DNA of 64,000 nucleotides, taken from Dactylonectria macrodidyma. Taxonomy: Eukaryota; Ascomycota; Sordariomycetes; Hypocreales; Nectriaceae. The stretch spans positions 682,001 through 746,000 of the forward strand of contig JAGMUV010000026.1 in the NCBI GenBank assembly GCA_020744425.1. Reading direction: 5' to 3'. The notes below the pieces were generated by a model that worked only from the letters and a program-made list of their open reading frames with translations, did not search any database and was not told the origin of the DNA. Of this stretch, positions 20,097 to 31,000 are shown in pieces. How positions within the stretch are numbered: the first letter of the stretch is position 1; the number at the start of each line of letters is the position of its first letter. The position numbers and the translations under genes are program-made.

Positions 20097-21187
20097 GGGT
20101 CGGCGACGGTATCAAACATTGTCGCGAGACCTCACAAATTCGAACCCACATTTCGCCTCGTTGTTGCTCAGAAAAGTTCCCGAGGATACGACCACTCTTG
20201 AGGTCACTGAGAAGCTCATCGTGGTCTGTACTGAATGCTCCTGGTGCTGTTCCCTGTACTCGTTCTATTGTTGGTCGATCAATGAGCCGCATAGTTTGGA
20301 AGTCGCCACTGCATATGTCACTCCAGACCTTGAGTATGTGTTTTAAATAATGTAAATTAGGCTGCTTCCAGTCAGTCTGCCCATTGCCGTCATAATTGGC
20401 TATCATTGTACCTCTTCGCATCTCATAGATATCACCTGGTGAACCACGGTGAGCCGAAAACCACAAAAGAGGGCGGGAATAGCCAAAAGTGCATCGAAAG
20501 CATCCGTATACTTTTTATGACGAAAAAGCTGATCTAGGAGGCCTCGACGATTCTTTGATAGAGCGGAGAGTCGACCCAACCATATTCTTTCAAAAAAAGG
20601 ATTTTCGTCGCCATGATGTCCTTGGTATCCCCGAATCTTACAATAGAACTCTCCATCATCAGGTTCCTTCTGATATTCGTACTCTTCGACGAAAAGCGTT
20701 TTTAGATCATCGCTCAGGTCTAGGCATTGTCAGTTGATGCATTCTGATAATTCACCTGCGAACGCACCATCCAGATAAAGATCGACTATCCAACGCTTGT
20801 TCGTCCCATCAAACACTTCATCAGCTGCCATGATACGATCCGCTCCCTGAAGGCATTCCAGCTGTACTCCAGGAGGGAGTTCAAGTCGTGGATAGGGCAA
20901 AGCATCGTTTTGGAGCCTCGAGGCCGAGATTCCCGCGTTTGTCAAGGCGATTTCGAAGTCGTGTTGGCTGATTGTAGCTTTGGCATGATGCCGATTATCT
21001 TCTTGTCGGCACCCATGCTCTTCCCGGTACAACCTCTTGAGGGTTCAGCAACTGGACGACGGACGGGATTTGTTGTCCTCAAAAGTGGTTTCAGAGACGA
21101 TATACTGAGACTGGCAGTACCGCAGAACTTAGCCCGACGCTCTTCTTCAATTCGCCGATTCACTTGGGTGAAACTACTTTCTGGCAT
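20097..21187 (-). pseudogene. DUF3723-family protein, pseudogene
   Basis: Minus-strand blocks match the fungal DUF3723 family from memory: GISASRLQN, LELPPGVQLECLQGADRI and KRWIVDLYLD (about 21000-20770), then after a frame change FVEEYEYQKEPDDGE, FFERIWLGRLSALSKN and FRHKKYTDAFDALL (20710-20500), then LHYLKHILKVWSDI and IDRPTIERVQGTAPGAF (20380-20200). A plausible intron separates the last two blocks (GTACAA...AAGCAG). At least two frameshifts, and the 3' end is cut by the Helitron 5' terminus near 20095. Function of the family is unknown; it is often carried by large fungal mobile elements. Confidence 0.75.
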
Positions 21188-21189
21188 CG

Positions 21190-22690
21190 CGGAGTGAATG
21201 TTCTAGAAGTAAATCATGTGGAAAGAAAAAGCTAAACATCCAACGGGTGATGCAGAGAATAAATAGACAAGTGTTGGGGCCAATGAGTAATTCTGATGGC
21301 ATGCTCCAATTATAAAACCTGTCGAACCACCGTTAAATGAGCTGCAAACGACCTTCTTCAATCCCTTTTTTTTTTTTAAACCCACGCAGCATGTCCGACA
21401 AAGAAAGCATTCACAAGCAGACAAATCGCCTTCATAAGAAACGCCCTCACAATCAATTAGAGAATCACAACCTTGATCAAGACGGCGTCACCATGGACCA
21501 CCTACGAGAAGATTTACAAGCAGACTCTTGGGGACAACGATCCGGTCCTAGTGGCCGAAAGGAGAGGCATATCTGGGGACCTTGTTGACATTCGATGGCC
21601 ACCTCTGCACACTCCCCCAATTCTTCTGCGGACCCCTCCCTCGCCATGGCTCCCGTCTGCCATGCCCAGCCGACCAATATCCAGTTCATCCAACCAGTCC
21701 GTCATCTGCTCCATTCAAAATAACTCCGATGACATTTCTGCCCTGCTCGTCACTAGGCGCAACACACCCACGCTACCAAACGGACCCCGTCCAGACCAAG
21801 GTGTGAGCTACAACGGGGGCAAGTATTGCATTCAATACATCCAAGTCCAAGGTGAGTACTCTTGTTCATTGCATCTTCAGCCATGAGCGTCTCCATGCGT
21901 TTCCATCGCAGATGTCCCGCTTCAGCCTTTCGCAGTGGCTTGTCTCTATGTCAACGGCAACGAACTGTTGCGTTGGGCAAACAAACGACTGGCTTTTTAT
22001 CAGGAACTCCTCTATCCTGAGAAATAACATAGTTCATCCTTGGCAATCTTCAAATCCCACATGCCACAAGTATTGGTGCGTGCGGTAGTTTATATGACCC
22101 TGGCAGCTGCACCATATCCTGCCTTCGCTTTTGTTTCTCTCTCATTTCTCTTCTTCCCTTGTTCTTTCATCTCGCCTCAGTTTAGCCCTCCAGGGGTCTC
22201 GAGCCCTCTTGCTACTTTACCCCGTAAGGTAGCGGCGACCGCTGCATCTCCCCTGGCATAAGTAAGGTTAGTGCTCTGTGACTATTCTGCCTTCTCCTAG
22301 GAGCCACTCTTTTGCCTTCCACTCCCTTTCCATCTTGTCTATGTCTAACCGATATCCTTTGTTAGCCGTGCTTGCCATTCTTCTCTATAGTGGGGACTTT
22401 AACACTCATGTGCTCCTTTTGTGGTAGAAGATAATAAAGCAGCCCTCCTCATGACCACCCCTCTCACCCATGGCCGCCGTCGTCCCAAAGCAATTAAGTT
22501 GCCCCAGCCCAAACGTTTAATTACCGCTCCTGCGACTACTCCACCAGAGCCGCTGTTGGAGCGAGGTAGCCTCCCTGGGTAAGGCGAGGCCCCCTGGCAA
22601 CTGATGAAACGCCTGCTTGTTAATACTCATGCAGAGGTTACTTCATTTTCCCTGAAGGCCCCAGCAGCCGAGTCCAGAATCCACATCCAT
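21190..22690. other. No recognisable gene
   Basis: Short open frames on the plus strand (21391-21588, 21473-21886) have no recognisable domain, although two CT-rich stretches with CAG sites could be intron-like. Nothing supportable was found. Confidence 0.4.
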
Positions 22691-22691
22691 T

Positions 22692-23214
22692 TCAACACCA
22701 AGTTCGCAGCTGCTTTTCCACTTCCTCCCAATTTATATTGAATGCGGGGTAAGATTTCGATAGATCCTCTTCACCTCGGTCCGAAACAGATACGATGACG
22801 TTAGTCTCCTCAGGTTCGTAGCGTTCGGTAGGTGGTGTTTTCTTCTGGAGGCGGTCCTCGACCTTTTGCTTCAAAGACTTGTTCCAGAGCGCACCAGGGG
22901 CTAGCACAAGATCTTGCTCGAGTTCTGGATTGAGCGTAAGCTTCATTAGTCTTTTTCCAGCGCTCAAACGTATTCCATGCGAGGGAGTAATGGATGCATG
23001 TAGGCGGGAATTCATCATATGCCCGGTCTTCTTCCCAGTCGCTTAACTGGAGCAATGGCAGTGATGAACGGTGGCTGGGCTGCTGACTCTGGCCGGCTGG
23101 GCTTGCACTGCAGCTCTCAAGCACGGGGGACCAATAATCAAGCTCGACATCATAATAATAGGCGCTGACCCCACGGGTGGAAACTTCAAGGAGGTTGGGT
23201 TCTTCGACTGCCAC
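22692..23214 (-). pseudogene. Relic of an unnamed fungal gene family
   Basis: Two frames joined by a frameshift near 22955. The first has LLQLSDWEEDRAYDEFPPTC followed by IHYSLAW; the second has EQDLVLAPGALWNK, LKQKVEDRL, ETNVIVSVSDRGEEDL and NINWEEVEKQLRTW. I recall proteins with this block order as hypothetical proteins in many Sordariomycetes, often near transposons; no function is known. The reading frame is broken and both ends are missing. Confidence 0.6.
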
Positions 23215-24085
23215 CCAGAGGATGACGAAGTGAACGGCGAGGTCGCATTTCTGGGCTCTTGGAGTGTCTACCCTTACTTCAAATCCGGCTACATTCTACT
23301 CAACTCAATTGAACGAGGCATTTTCTCGCTCAAGTATACAGGCCGGAAAGCAAAGTATTAAATCAGCTCAGAACTTTGAAAGCCTGGAATTTGCATAGAC
23401 CACGGCGAGATCAACTAGTATAACAGAGCAATACAAGCGAAGTAATATTCATCTTTAGAAGACAGGCATGATGATTTGAAGGAACCTTTGAACCTCAATG
23501 CGCTTTTCAGTAAGGTTAAAACTCTTATCCCGACTAGCAGTGTGTATGAGCCTGCTACAGAAGGAGACTTACAGAGTGCGTAATCAACCAACTACTTCCA
23601 ATCGTTGGGGCCGTTGGATTCTCCAACTGTGGGTCCAACTCAACTGAGATCTCGCTCCCCCTGCTTGCCAACCAGCCAATTCAGAGATCCAGTTGATTGG
23701 GATTGGATCCAACCGGCTCCAACTCGTTCCGGTGTTCGAGGGTCATGTGAGACCCGGGCGCCGTAACTTCGACCTCACCTTCCACTCCCCAGTTTGGCTC
23801 TTCATACGGCCCACTGTACGGATAGATGGATTTTATTTCGCCCGGAGGGAAGTCCCTATAGGGCCTTGACACAATCTAGTTCACATTTCAGAACATTTGG
23901 TACATGACACCCCAAGCCCCACGGATCGTCGTCTTATCGCTTGCTGCTCAACCTCGTCGCTGTTTGTTCCATGACAGGCCTGCTTGAAGGCCAAATTCTG
24001 CAAGTGTTCAGCATCCTATCCTCGGCAGCTGCAGCACTGTCTGCCCAAATTGAGGCTGCTTTTATTAGTATAGTCGCACGCTAGA
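23215..24085. other. No recognisable gene
   Basis: The plus-strand frame at 23071-23361 is largely antisense to the relic beside it. No domain or repeat was identified. Confidence 0.4.
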
Positions 24086-24087
24086 GG

Positions 24088-24835
24088 TTAGTTTGCCGAT
24101 GACCGCTGGTCCGCATTGAGCCTGTTTGTCGCCATAGCAAATTTGATTGTCGCAAGCCACTTGGTGCGGTCGTATATCTGACGGATAGTGCACTGACTGG
24201 ATTGCTGCCGAGGCCTCGTGATCACTTCCACGGCCGAGCGGTTGCTCGCCATGACCGTCACGTCCCGAAAAGGAAGCCTGGGCGGCGTGCACTTCAACGC
24301 CGTCGCTATTGCTGCTAGTTCCGTTGTGTACGGATTCTGCACGTCTCCGGGCCCGATAGTGACGGAATAGCTGGCAACCACCTCGCCTGCGCTGTTGCGA
24401 GTCGCGTCGCACACGACGGCTCCCATTCCCACTATGCCGCCCTTCTGCGAGCTAGACGTTGCTATGATGATGCCCTCGACGTTGTTTGGTGCCTTGGCCG
24501 CCTCCGCTACGTCGTCCCCCCTCCCCACCACTGGGATGCGGCTGGTCCATGGCGGCAACGCATACTCGTGGATAACCTCCATTCGATCCGTATGGACGCT
24601 TCCCACCGCCGAGACAATCTTCTGCATTGGTGATATAAATCGCTTGCTTGCCTTGTTCTTCAAAGCTGCCAGCGGGTGCGTCTTCGGAAGGGTCCGAAGG
24701 CTGATGCAGAATCTTTGTTGCGGCTTGTCTGTGTCGTTCCTCTATCGTCAGGATACTGGCTTCGGCCTCGGCCACCGCCGTTGCTACAGTACGGAACGCT
24801 CCTGTAATTGCCTGCTAATCCGAGAAGTTCGATTT
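24088..24835 (-). pseudogene. Tad-type LINE relic: RNase H region
   Basis: 3' part of a non-LTR retrotransposon ORF2 on the minus strand. Upstream linker in a shifted frame (AEAEASILTIEERHRQAATK) is followed by PMQKIVSAVG, TDRMEVIHEYALPPW and the RNase H domain (GMGAVV, NPYTTELAAIATALK, SAVEVITRPRQQS, IRQIYD). At least one frameshift near 24660. The related fragment at 34805-35481 keeps the same TDRME/METIE...PPW...PRQQSGQ order. Confidence 0.75.
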
Positions 24836-24889
24836 CCGGAGAACTCTCGAGAATGACTAAGTAAAGCTCGATTGCATTGCGAGCCACTT

Positions 24890-25518
24890 CCGACCGTTGA
24901 GCACATTCGCGCCTTTATGATCAGACTCAGCATGCGATCCACGGAAATAGCACAAGCGGCACTTGACGGAAACTATCATGGAAACGATCAGGATTTGTTC
25001 CATAAGTCACTAGACATGTATGCTTTGTTTCTCGGAGCCTAGAAAAAAAGATATTGGGTCTCCCTCCTTTGCAGGCCAGCTGCGACATGCTCAGCATATT
25101 GAGAACTCGGAGAAGGCAGTCTAGTGTTGATGATGTACTAGAAGTTGGCCCAGTCCGTTCACCAAATATCCCCAACTGAAAATATTCTCGCCCAAAGCGA
25201 TTGGGTCTCATAGAATATTCATTTGGGTATGACGTCATATGCACCATTGAAACCCTTCCGTATCTCCTCTCTCATCTTTCCCGACTGGGGCGTCGACCCT
25301 CATTCATCCCTATAACGCCAAACATGGACGGGCCGACGAGCATCCCAAGTCAATACTCCGCTCAGGCCGTCCATTTCGTCCATTTCGTCCATCCCGCAGC
25401 CGGGTCATCATGTGTCAGCAACGTCTTGAAACATCCACAAAGTATTGAGGTCCCAGAATGTCATCTGGGTCGGATGACACCCCGAACAGGCAAGTTGAGA
25501 TGAGCCAATCATCACCAA
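24890..25518. other. No recognisable gene
   Basis: Short frames on both strands without recognisable domains. Confidence 0.4.
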
Positions 25519-25519
25519 T

Positions 25520-25795
25520 TCAGAACATTGGCGCCGTTCCGTGACCTTGGATGACTATGACCCCAGGGTCCTGCTCGAGCTGCCTTCGGTTCGATATGTG
25601 ACCTACGGCGGTGATTTTGTCATCTGTCCTGTCAGCAACTCATTGCGACGAAACTTGGGCAGTGACCTTACCTTCGACCAGTACGTCTCCTGCGTAAGGC
25701 CCTCGGCCGGGTGTGTCTACAATCCTGACGTCCGTGAAAAGGATCATGGACTTTGCGCGAGGTCCTTCCACCTTGGGTTTTTCAATGTCGGGCAT
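25520..25795 (-). pseudogene. N-terminal fragment of an amidohydrolase-like gene
   Basis: Exon 25795-25672 and exon 25623-25520 joined by a 48-bp GT-AG intron encode a segment that looks like the first beta-strands of a metal-dependent amidohydrolase: ILFTDVRIVDTPG, GDVLVE, KITAVG and VIVIQGHG. In complete enzymes this is followed by the metal-binding HxH motif; here the frame stops at 25520 before it. The rest of the enzyme is absent from the window, so this is a truncated remnant. Assignment rests on motif spacing only. Confidence 0.5.
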
Positions 25796-25984
25796 GGCGC
25801 TTAAAGTCTCAGATGTCCGAGCAGTGGGGAGTGTCCAATCTGTGCATGAGGGTTTGCGAACTGAAAGTATGTGCCTTGATGCTTCCAATCTCGGCCAAAT
25901 CGAAAGTGAAAATAGAGCGATTGAGTCTGGGAGAAAATTTCACGTCTCGTGATTTTTACTGAATTTCATCTCACTAGGTCGGAG

Positions 25985-26294
25985 ACTTTGTTCCCCATGT
26001 TACCTCAGCGGGATGAGACCCAGATCAGGCTACTGGATTGCAACGCGTCATTATCAAGTCGTTGATGTCAACGACGAAGACGTCGAATATGACGAAATGC
26101 ACCGCGAAATTCAGCACATGCACGGTATTCACCCTAAGACGGAAGATTTCATAGCCAACCAGGGCTTCGACGTAAAGAATTTGGAATCAAAAAATGCGTT
26201 TCATGTGGCCGTGATCGCAATCCTAGCTACATGTAGGCCTCGAAGTACGCATTCACCTTACACATCATACGTTGTTAGCGGGAAGACTCCGTAG
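25985..26294 (+). other. Possible coding remnant, unknown family
   Basis: An open frame reads DVNDEDVEYDEMHREIQHMH and FIANQGFDVKNLESKNAFHV, which has protein-like composition but matches nothing I recognise. It overlaps the 3' end of the NLR fragment on the other strand. Confidence 0.2.
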
Positions 26295-27104
26295 ATCTGG
26301 GGTTGGGACAGCCGATCCCACCTCCAGCCCAAGGCAGACGCCGACCCAGGCAATGGCAGCTTCCGGGGCGGCCTGCACCGCCTTGTCAACTATTCCCCTC
26401 ACAGCGGATATGGCTTGTAATCCATCTTCGATTCCTTGCTTGATGGCCGCTTCTCTCCGCGTCCGTTCCAGTCCGGCCTGGACCAGCAGCTTCATTTGGC
26501 ACCATCTCGTCTCCCGAGTCTGTTCTATCTCGTTTTCCCTAGATTCGAAGCCCGTGGAGGTTGAGTCGCATCTATGAAGTTCGCCTGACAGAATCTTCTC
26601 GTACGCTTCGACTATGGTGCGCTCGTTCACTTTGAGCTCGTCGTACGCCTGGTTCCAAAGCCGCTCTTGTAGGCTCTGCGATGAGGTTTCGTGGCCGGAA
26701 GAGCCAGGCGGAGAGGGTGTTGGCTGTGCATCCTTGTCTCCGAGGCCGTCATACCCACGGTCCGAGAGTGATCGTGCCGCGGTCTCCGATTGTTCCGGCG
26801 GCCTAGCGGAGGTGTGTGACTTGAGCGAGGCTGGCTGGCGGGTTGACACAGTCGGAGAAGGAACTGCGGTTGAGGGCCCAAGGTTCGATACCGGAGATGC
26901 TGGCTCCACGGCCGAGGATGCGGCTGGTTCAGGCGGTAAGTTTTCGACCTTCTTTAGGGCTTGTGGGCTGCGTGAGGCATTTCCGGGGCCTGAGGAATCC
27001 GTGGACGAGTGGACGGGACCATCCGTCTGTTTGGACTTCTCGGGGTCTGTTTTGTCATGATGTCTGAAGACATTCCTCCATCTGCAGAAGAGTCTCGGAG
27101 TCAT
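26265..27104 (-). pseudogene. NLR N-terminal (NWD_NACHT_N-type) fragment
   Basis: A 279-residue frame: low-complexity, Ser/Pro-rich first 120 residues, then LWNQAYDELK, VEAYEKILS, QMKLLVQAGLERTRREAAIK and VDKAVQAAPEAAIAWVG followed by VCLGLE, the signature of the N-terminal domain that precedes NACHT in many fungal NLRs. In complete genes the AWVGVCLGLE segment continues into more helices and then NACHT. Here it stops 14 residues later, possibly at an intron donor (GAG/GTGGGA), and no NACHT domain follows on this strand. A truncated third NLR. Confidence 0.7.
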
Positions 27105-27629
27105 TGCTCCGGCGAACGCGTCTGACGGGTAGATATGATAGAATGGCCCCTGGCGCGGGGATGAGACGGTGAAGTCGACATGTCTGAATCTATCGCGGGC
27201 TGAAGAGGTCCAGTATGTTCAAGTAGCCGGTGTGGCCACTTCTGTATGTATTTCACATGTGACTTTTATTGACTGACATCATACTTACCGTTCTATGTCC
27301 CTGTGATTTTGAGATTCCTAATGTGGCAGGCAATGAGAATTGGGTGATCTGTCATCCGGCTTAAACTTAAAGAGTGGTGTCTTGGTATGCGACATTGATT
27401 GGCAAGCAGCATAGCGAAATCCATCCTGATCCTCGTCATGAATCGGCTTGAAGAAAGTTCAACCAAGCAAGCTGAGCCATAAACCAGACACCATACGGCC
27501 ATGCGTGAAGAAAAAAGAAGACATCCGCTCCCCCCACCATGCCCCAACGAACATTTTCAATTGGCAATGACTATGCGGGCTGAACCATATTGCTACGAGG
27601 GCCATGTTACGGGGGGCCGTGTGGCTGAT
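27105..27629. other. No recognisable gene
   Basis: Upstream of the NLR fragment; no domain or repeat seen. Confidence 0.4.
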
Positions 27630-27775
27630 CCCTCCAATCTGCAAGCTTCGAAATCGATCGACCAATCGATTTGATCGATTCGATTTCGATTTCGATCGAT
27701 CGATCAGAGCTGCCAGTCGATCGATATCGATCGACTACAAGTCCTGATCGATCGATTTGATCGTCGATCGGGTGG
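27630..27775. repeat. GATCGAT-rich palindromic block, left of Helitron
   Basis: Dense, overlapping ATCGAT/GATCGATC words starting with TTCGAAATCGATCG at 27649. A related block lies in opposite orientation at 33900-33972, to the right of the Helitron. Confidence 0.7.
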
Positions 27776-28079
27776 ACCATATAAAATACTTCGAACACCC
27801 GTTAAGTTGCCAAGGCAAGGGACTTAACGGCTGAATATCCAGCCCGAAGGGTAAATACCGTATACCTGCTATTAAACTCTCCTGGGGGAACCCCCTAGAA
27901 GCCCCCTTTCGACTGCGGCGGTAACCAGCTGTTAAACCACTTCAAACCTGTAGTCAGGGAGTTGACTGATAGACATAGGGGTCCCTCTACCACTTCCTGA
28001 CAGGCCCAATCAACTCTATACCGTATATCGAATTTCCCCTTTCCCTGTAGCTTATAGGAAAACGTCATTTAATCAATGT

Positions 28080-31000
28080 AGCGTGGTGGATACGGCGGAT
28101 CGGTCAGCTGTTGAGCCTGACGGCGTTGTTGGTCAGCAAGGCGCATCTTCATCCCTGCCTTATAGTTAGCCACAAACGCAGTACGTAGGAAACGCAGGCG
28201 TATAAACCTTCCGTGGGCGTGTGGTTATAGAGGCTCTGGCGGTCGAACGGCGCCTCAAGGAGTAGGCCTTCCAGCGAGGTAACTCGTGAGACGGCAACAT
28301 AACTAATACCGGCCTGGAAGTCGCGTGTAGCGAGGTCAGTAACTATCTCATCCTTCGTTAGGCTCTGGCATTTGTGAACAGTGATAGCAAATGCCACGAT
28401 CAAGGGAAACTGCGTGCGAGCGCAGGTCTCGTTGCCCACTAGGAAATCACGCGTGACTGGAAGGATGGGTACGATTTTCCTGCCCTCGTTCGTTGTTAGA
28501 TACGGCGGCCCGTCGTAGCTATCGAAATCCACCATAATAACCGCCGGGGGTTCTTCCCATGGGTTGGTGCCTTCGTTCCAGGCGATGTCGTATACAGTAC
28601 CCTGGGCGCCGTTAACTAGGCCAGCTGGCTGCCATAGGTTAGTCGTAAGCATCACCCTGGCGCCTTTAGCAACAGGGAACCTGTTAGATAGGTTGCCAGC
28701 GTTGTCGCTTGGCGCCTGCCCCGCGCCGTTGCCCCGATTCTTTGCCTCCACCTGTACTGCCGGGTCGTTGAGGTGCACCATATGCTCGTAATTGTACTCG
28801 TTGACCCGGGCCTTTGTAGAATACACCCGTAAAGCGGCCCTGAAGCTGTCAATCTCGCTCTGTGTTAGCTTGGCCTGTACCCGATTACTAAGGAGGTTCC
28901 ATGACGGTATAGATAACTTAACTTCACGCAATTCCTGCAATGCCTGACGGAACTGGGCCTGATCATCGCCAGTTTGGCGCTGTACCGTGGTCAAGAAGAT
29001 GGTGCGGTCAAATAACCGGTAGGCCACCTGCCCTCTCCTTTCCAGCGGAGACAGGCTGGTGCTAGTCGAATACAGCGGCTTTTGCCGGACGGGTGGTAAC
29101 TGGAAGAAATCGCCCACCAGCAAGACGCTCACGCCACCAAAGAACTCGAGGCTACGCTGTGGGAAGGCCTGCCGTAGACGGGAATCGATCCGCGCTAGCT
29201 GCTCAAGCCCTAGCATGCTCTTTTCATCGATAACGAGGTACTTGACGTGCCGTAGGCGGGACTGAAGGGCGGCCCGCATCGGCTGGGGGAAGGTCGGTAA
29301 AAGCACCACGTACTGAGAGACGTAGCAACGAATGTATGGTGCTGCCCTGTATCTGGTTACTCGCAACGCCTGTTGGCGCTACGCGGCAAATAGGGCTAGG
29401 ATTCGGTAGGGCAGCCGCCTGAAGATGGGAGGAAAGCACCTTGATAAGGAAGGACTTGCCTGTACCACCACCACCGTCAACGTGGAGAAGGATTTGAGTA
29501 GGATTTTGCGCCTGGAAGTGGCCCATGAAGGTGTCATACACGAGCCGTTGTTGTGGGTTAAGCTGGTCACGCCAGTGAGGGCCAAGGACCTCCACATCGT
29601 TGGCTATAGGGTGGCTAGCGATAAGGTCTTTCCAGTAGCCGTCTCGAAGTTCCGGATAAGTACCTACATGCCGTGTCCAGTCGTAATTAACGTCGATATC
29701 GCGGCGGCCAAGTAGGTCAAGACCTTCCTGGGTAAGGGGGTTGTCAGGTAAAAGGGCGGCGAGGCGAATCCAGTCTTCGTCATCAAATTCCTCCTCCACA
29801 GGCAGAGCCTCGTATTGATCCTCTTGAGGCTGTAGTTGAGCCTCTTTTGGCCAGCCGTAATGGTCATCACCATGACTGTGGTGTTGCCAACAATGCAAGA
29901 AAGCCTCAACGTGGGAACTGAAAAGTTGGTCGTCAAATGTCAGAAGCTCATCAACTCGGCGATGTGGGTGGTTCAATGTGAGCTTTACACGGCAGTAATC
30001 TGGCCACTGTTGACCTTCTGGATCATCATGATAGCGAGGGAAGTAAACTAATACACGAGGCCTGCCGTTAACATTTCCTGGCTGCCATTGCTTCCACTTG
30101 GAAGGGTCCCTAGAGCGGAAATTCCAGTATTTGAGGAAGGAAACGTAGGTTAGGTCCTCTAGGGTTTCTGGGCGTTGACTGTACTTTTCATAGATATTGA
30201 AGGTCTCATCAACCTCATCGCCGTCTATATGTAGGGAGTGGGAATGTCTGTCAGGATGACGGCAGTCAACATATAGGCAGGTTCGTGAGCCCTCCTGTAA
30301 CGGCAGGCCGAGGAGCAAGTGGCAAACCTCCTGCTTTGAGTAATCCCGCTCAGCAACCAGCTGATTTAGGAGCTTTGACGTGAAGGAAATAAGGGGGTTA
30401 TGGTCCTTGACCTGGGGCATCAGAGCTTTCCCAATCTGGGCAAAAGACTCACTTTTCTTTTCCGACTTGGAGCAGTATTTGGCTGCGTAATCGATCACCT
30501 GCTGTAGGCTCGTGCAGGGCGAGACATCTGTATTGGCTAGCCACGCAACGGTAAGCAAGCGGTTGTAGTGGTTAATCTGGCTATCATTCCGCTCGCCCCT
30601 GAAGCTCCAGTGCTTAGAATGAGGAACCTTGTCAAGGGAGGCTAGGAGGCGCTGCCCGTGAGGAAATCCAAAGCGGCACTCTACCTGCTTGGTATGCTTA
30701 TTGAGCTGCATACGGTAGTTGTTACAGCGGTGGCGTTGCACGCGGTTGACTACCATTGATAGGAACTGAACAGTAAGGGGATACTCCAATAGATTACTGA
30801 TCAGGGGATTCCCTTCCCCAGGCGCCTGTATTCGCTGAGGCTCTGGGTTAACAGCAGATACGTGATATCCCCAGATACGGGCGAATCGCTCCCGGGACTG
30901 ATCATTGTCAGGATCTAAGTCTGGAGGGCTATTTAACCAATAGAGGCCGTGGTGGTGACTGGACCCCCTGCCCTGCCACTCGTAGCGACCCCAAAAGTCC

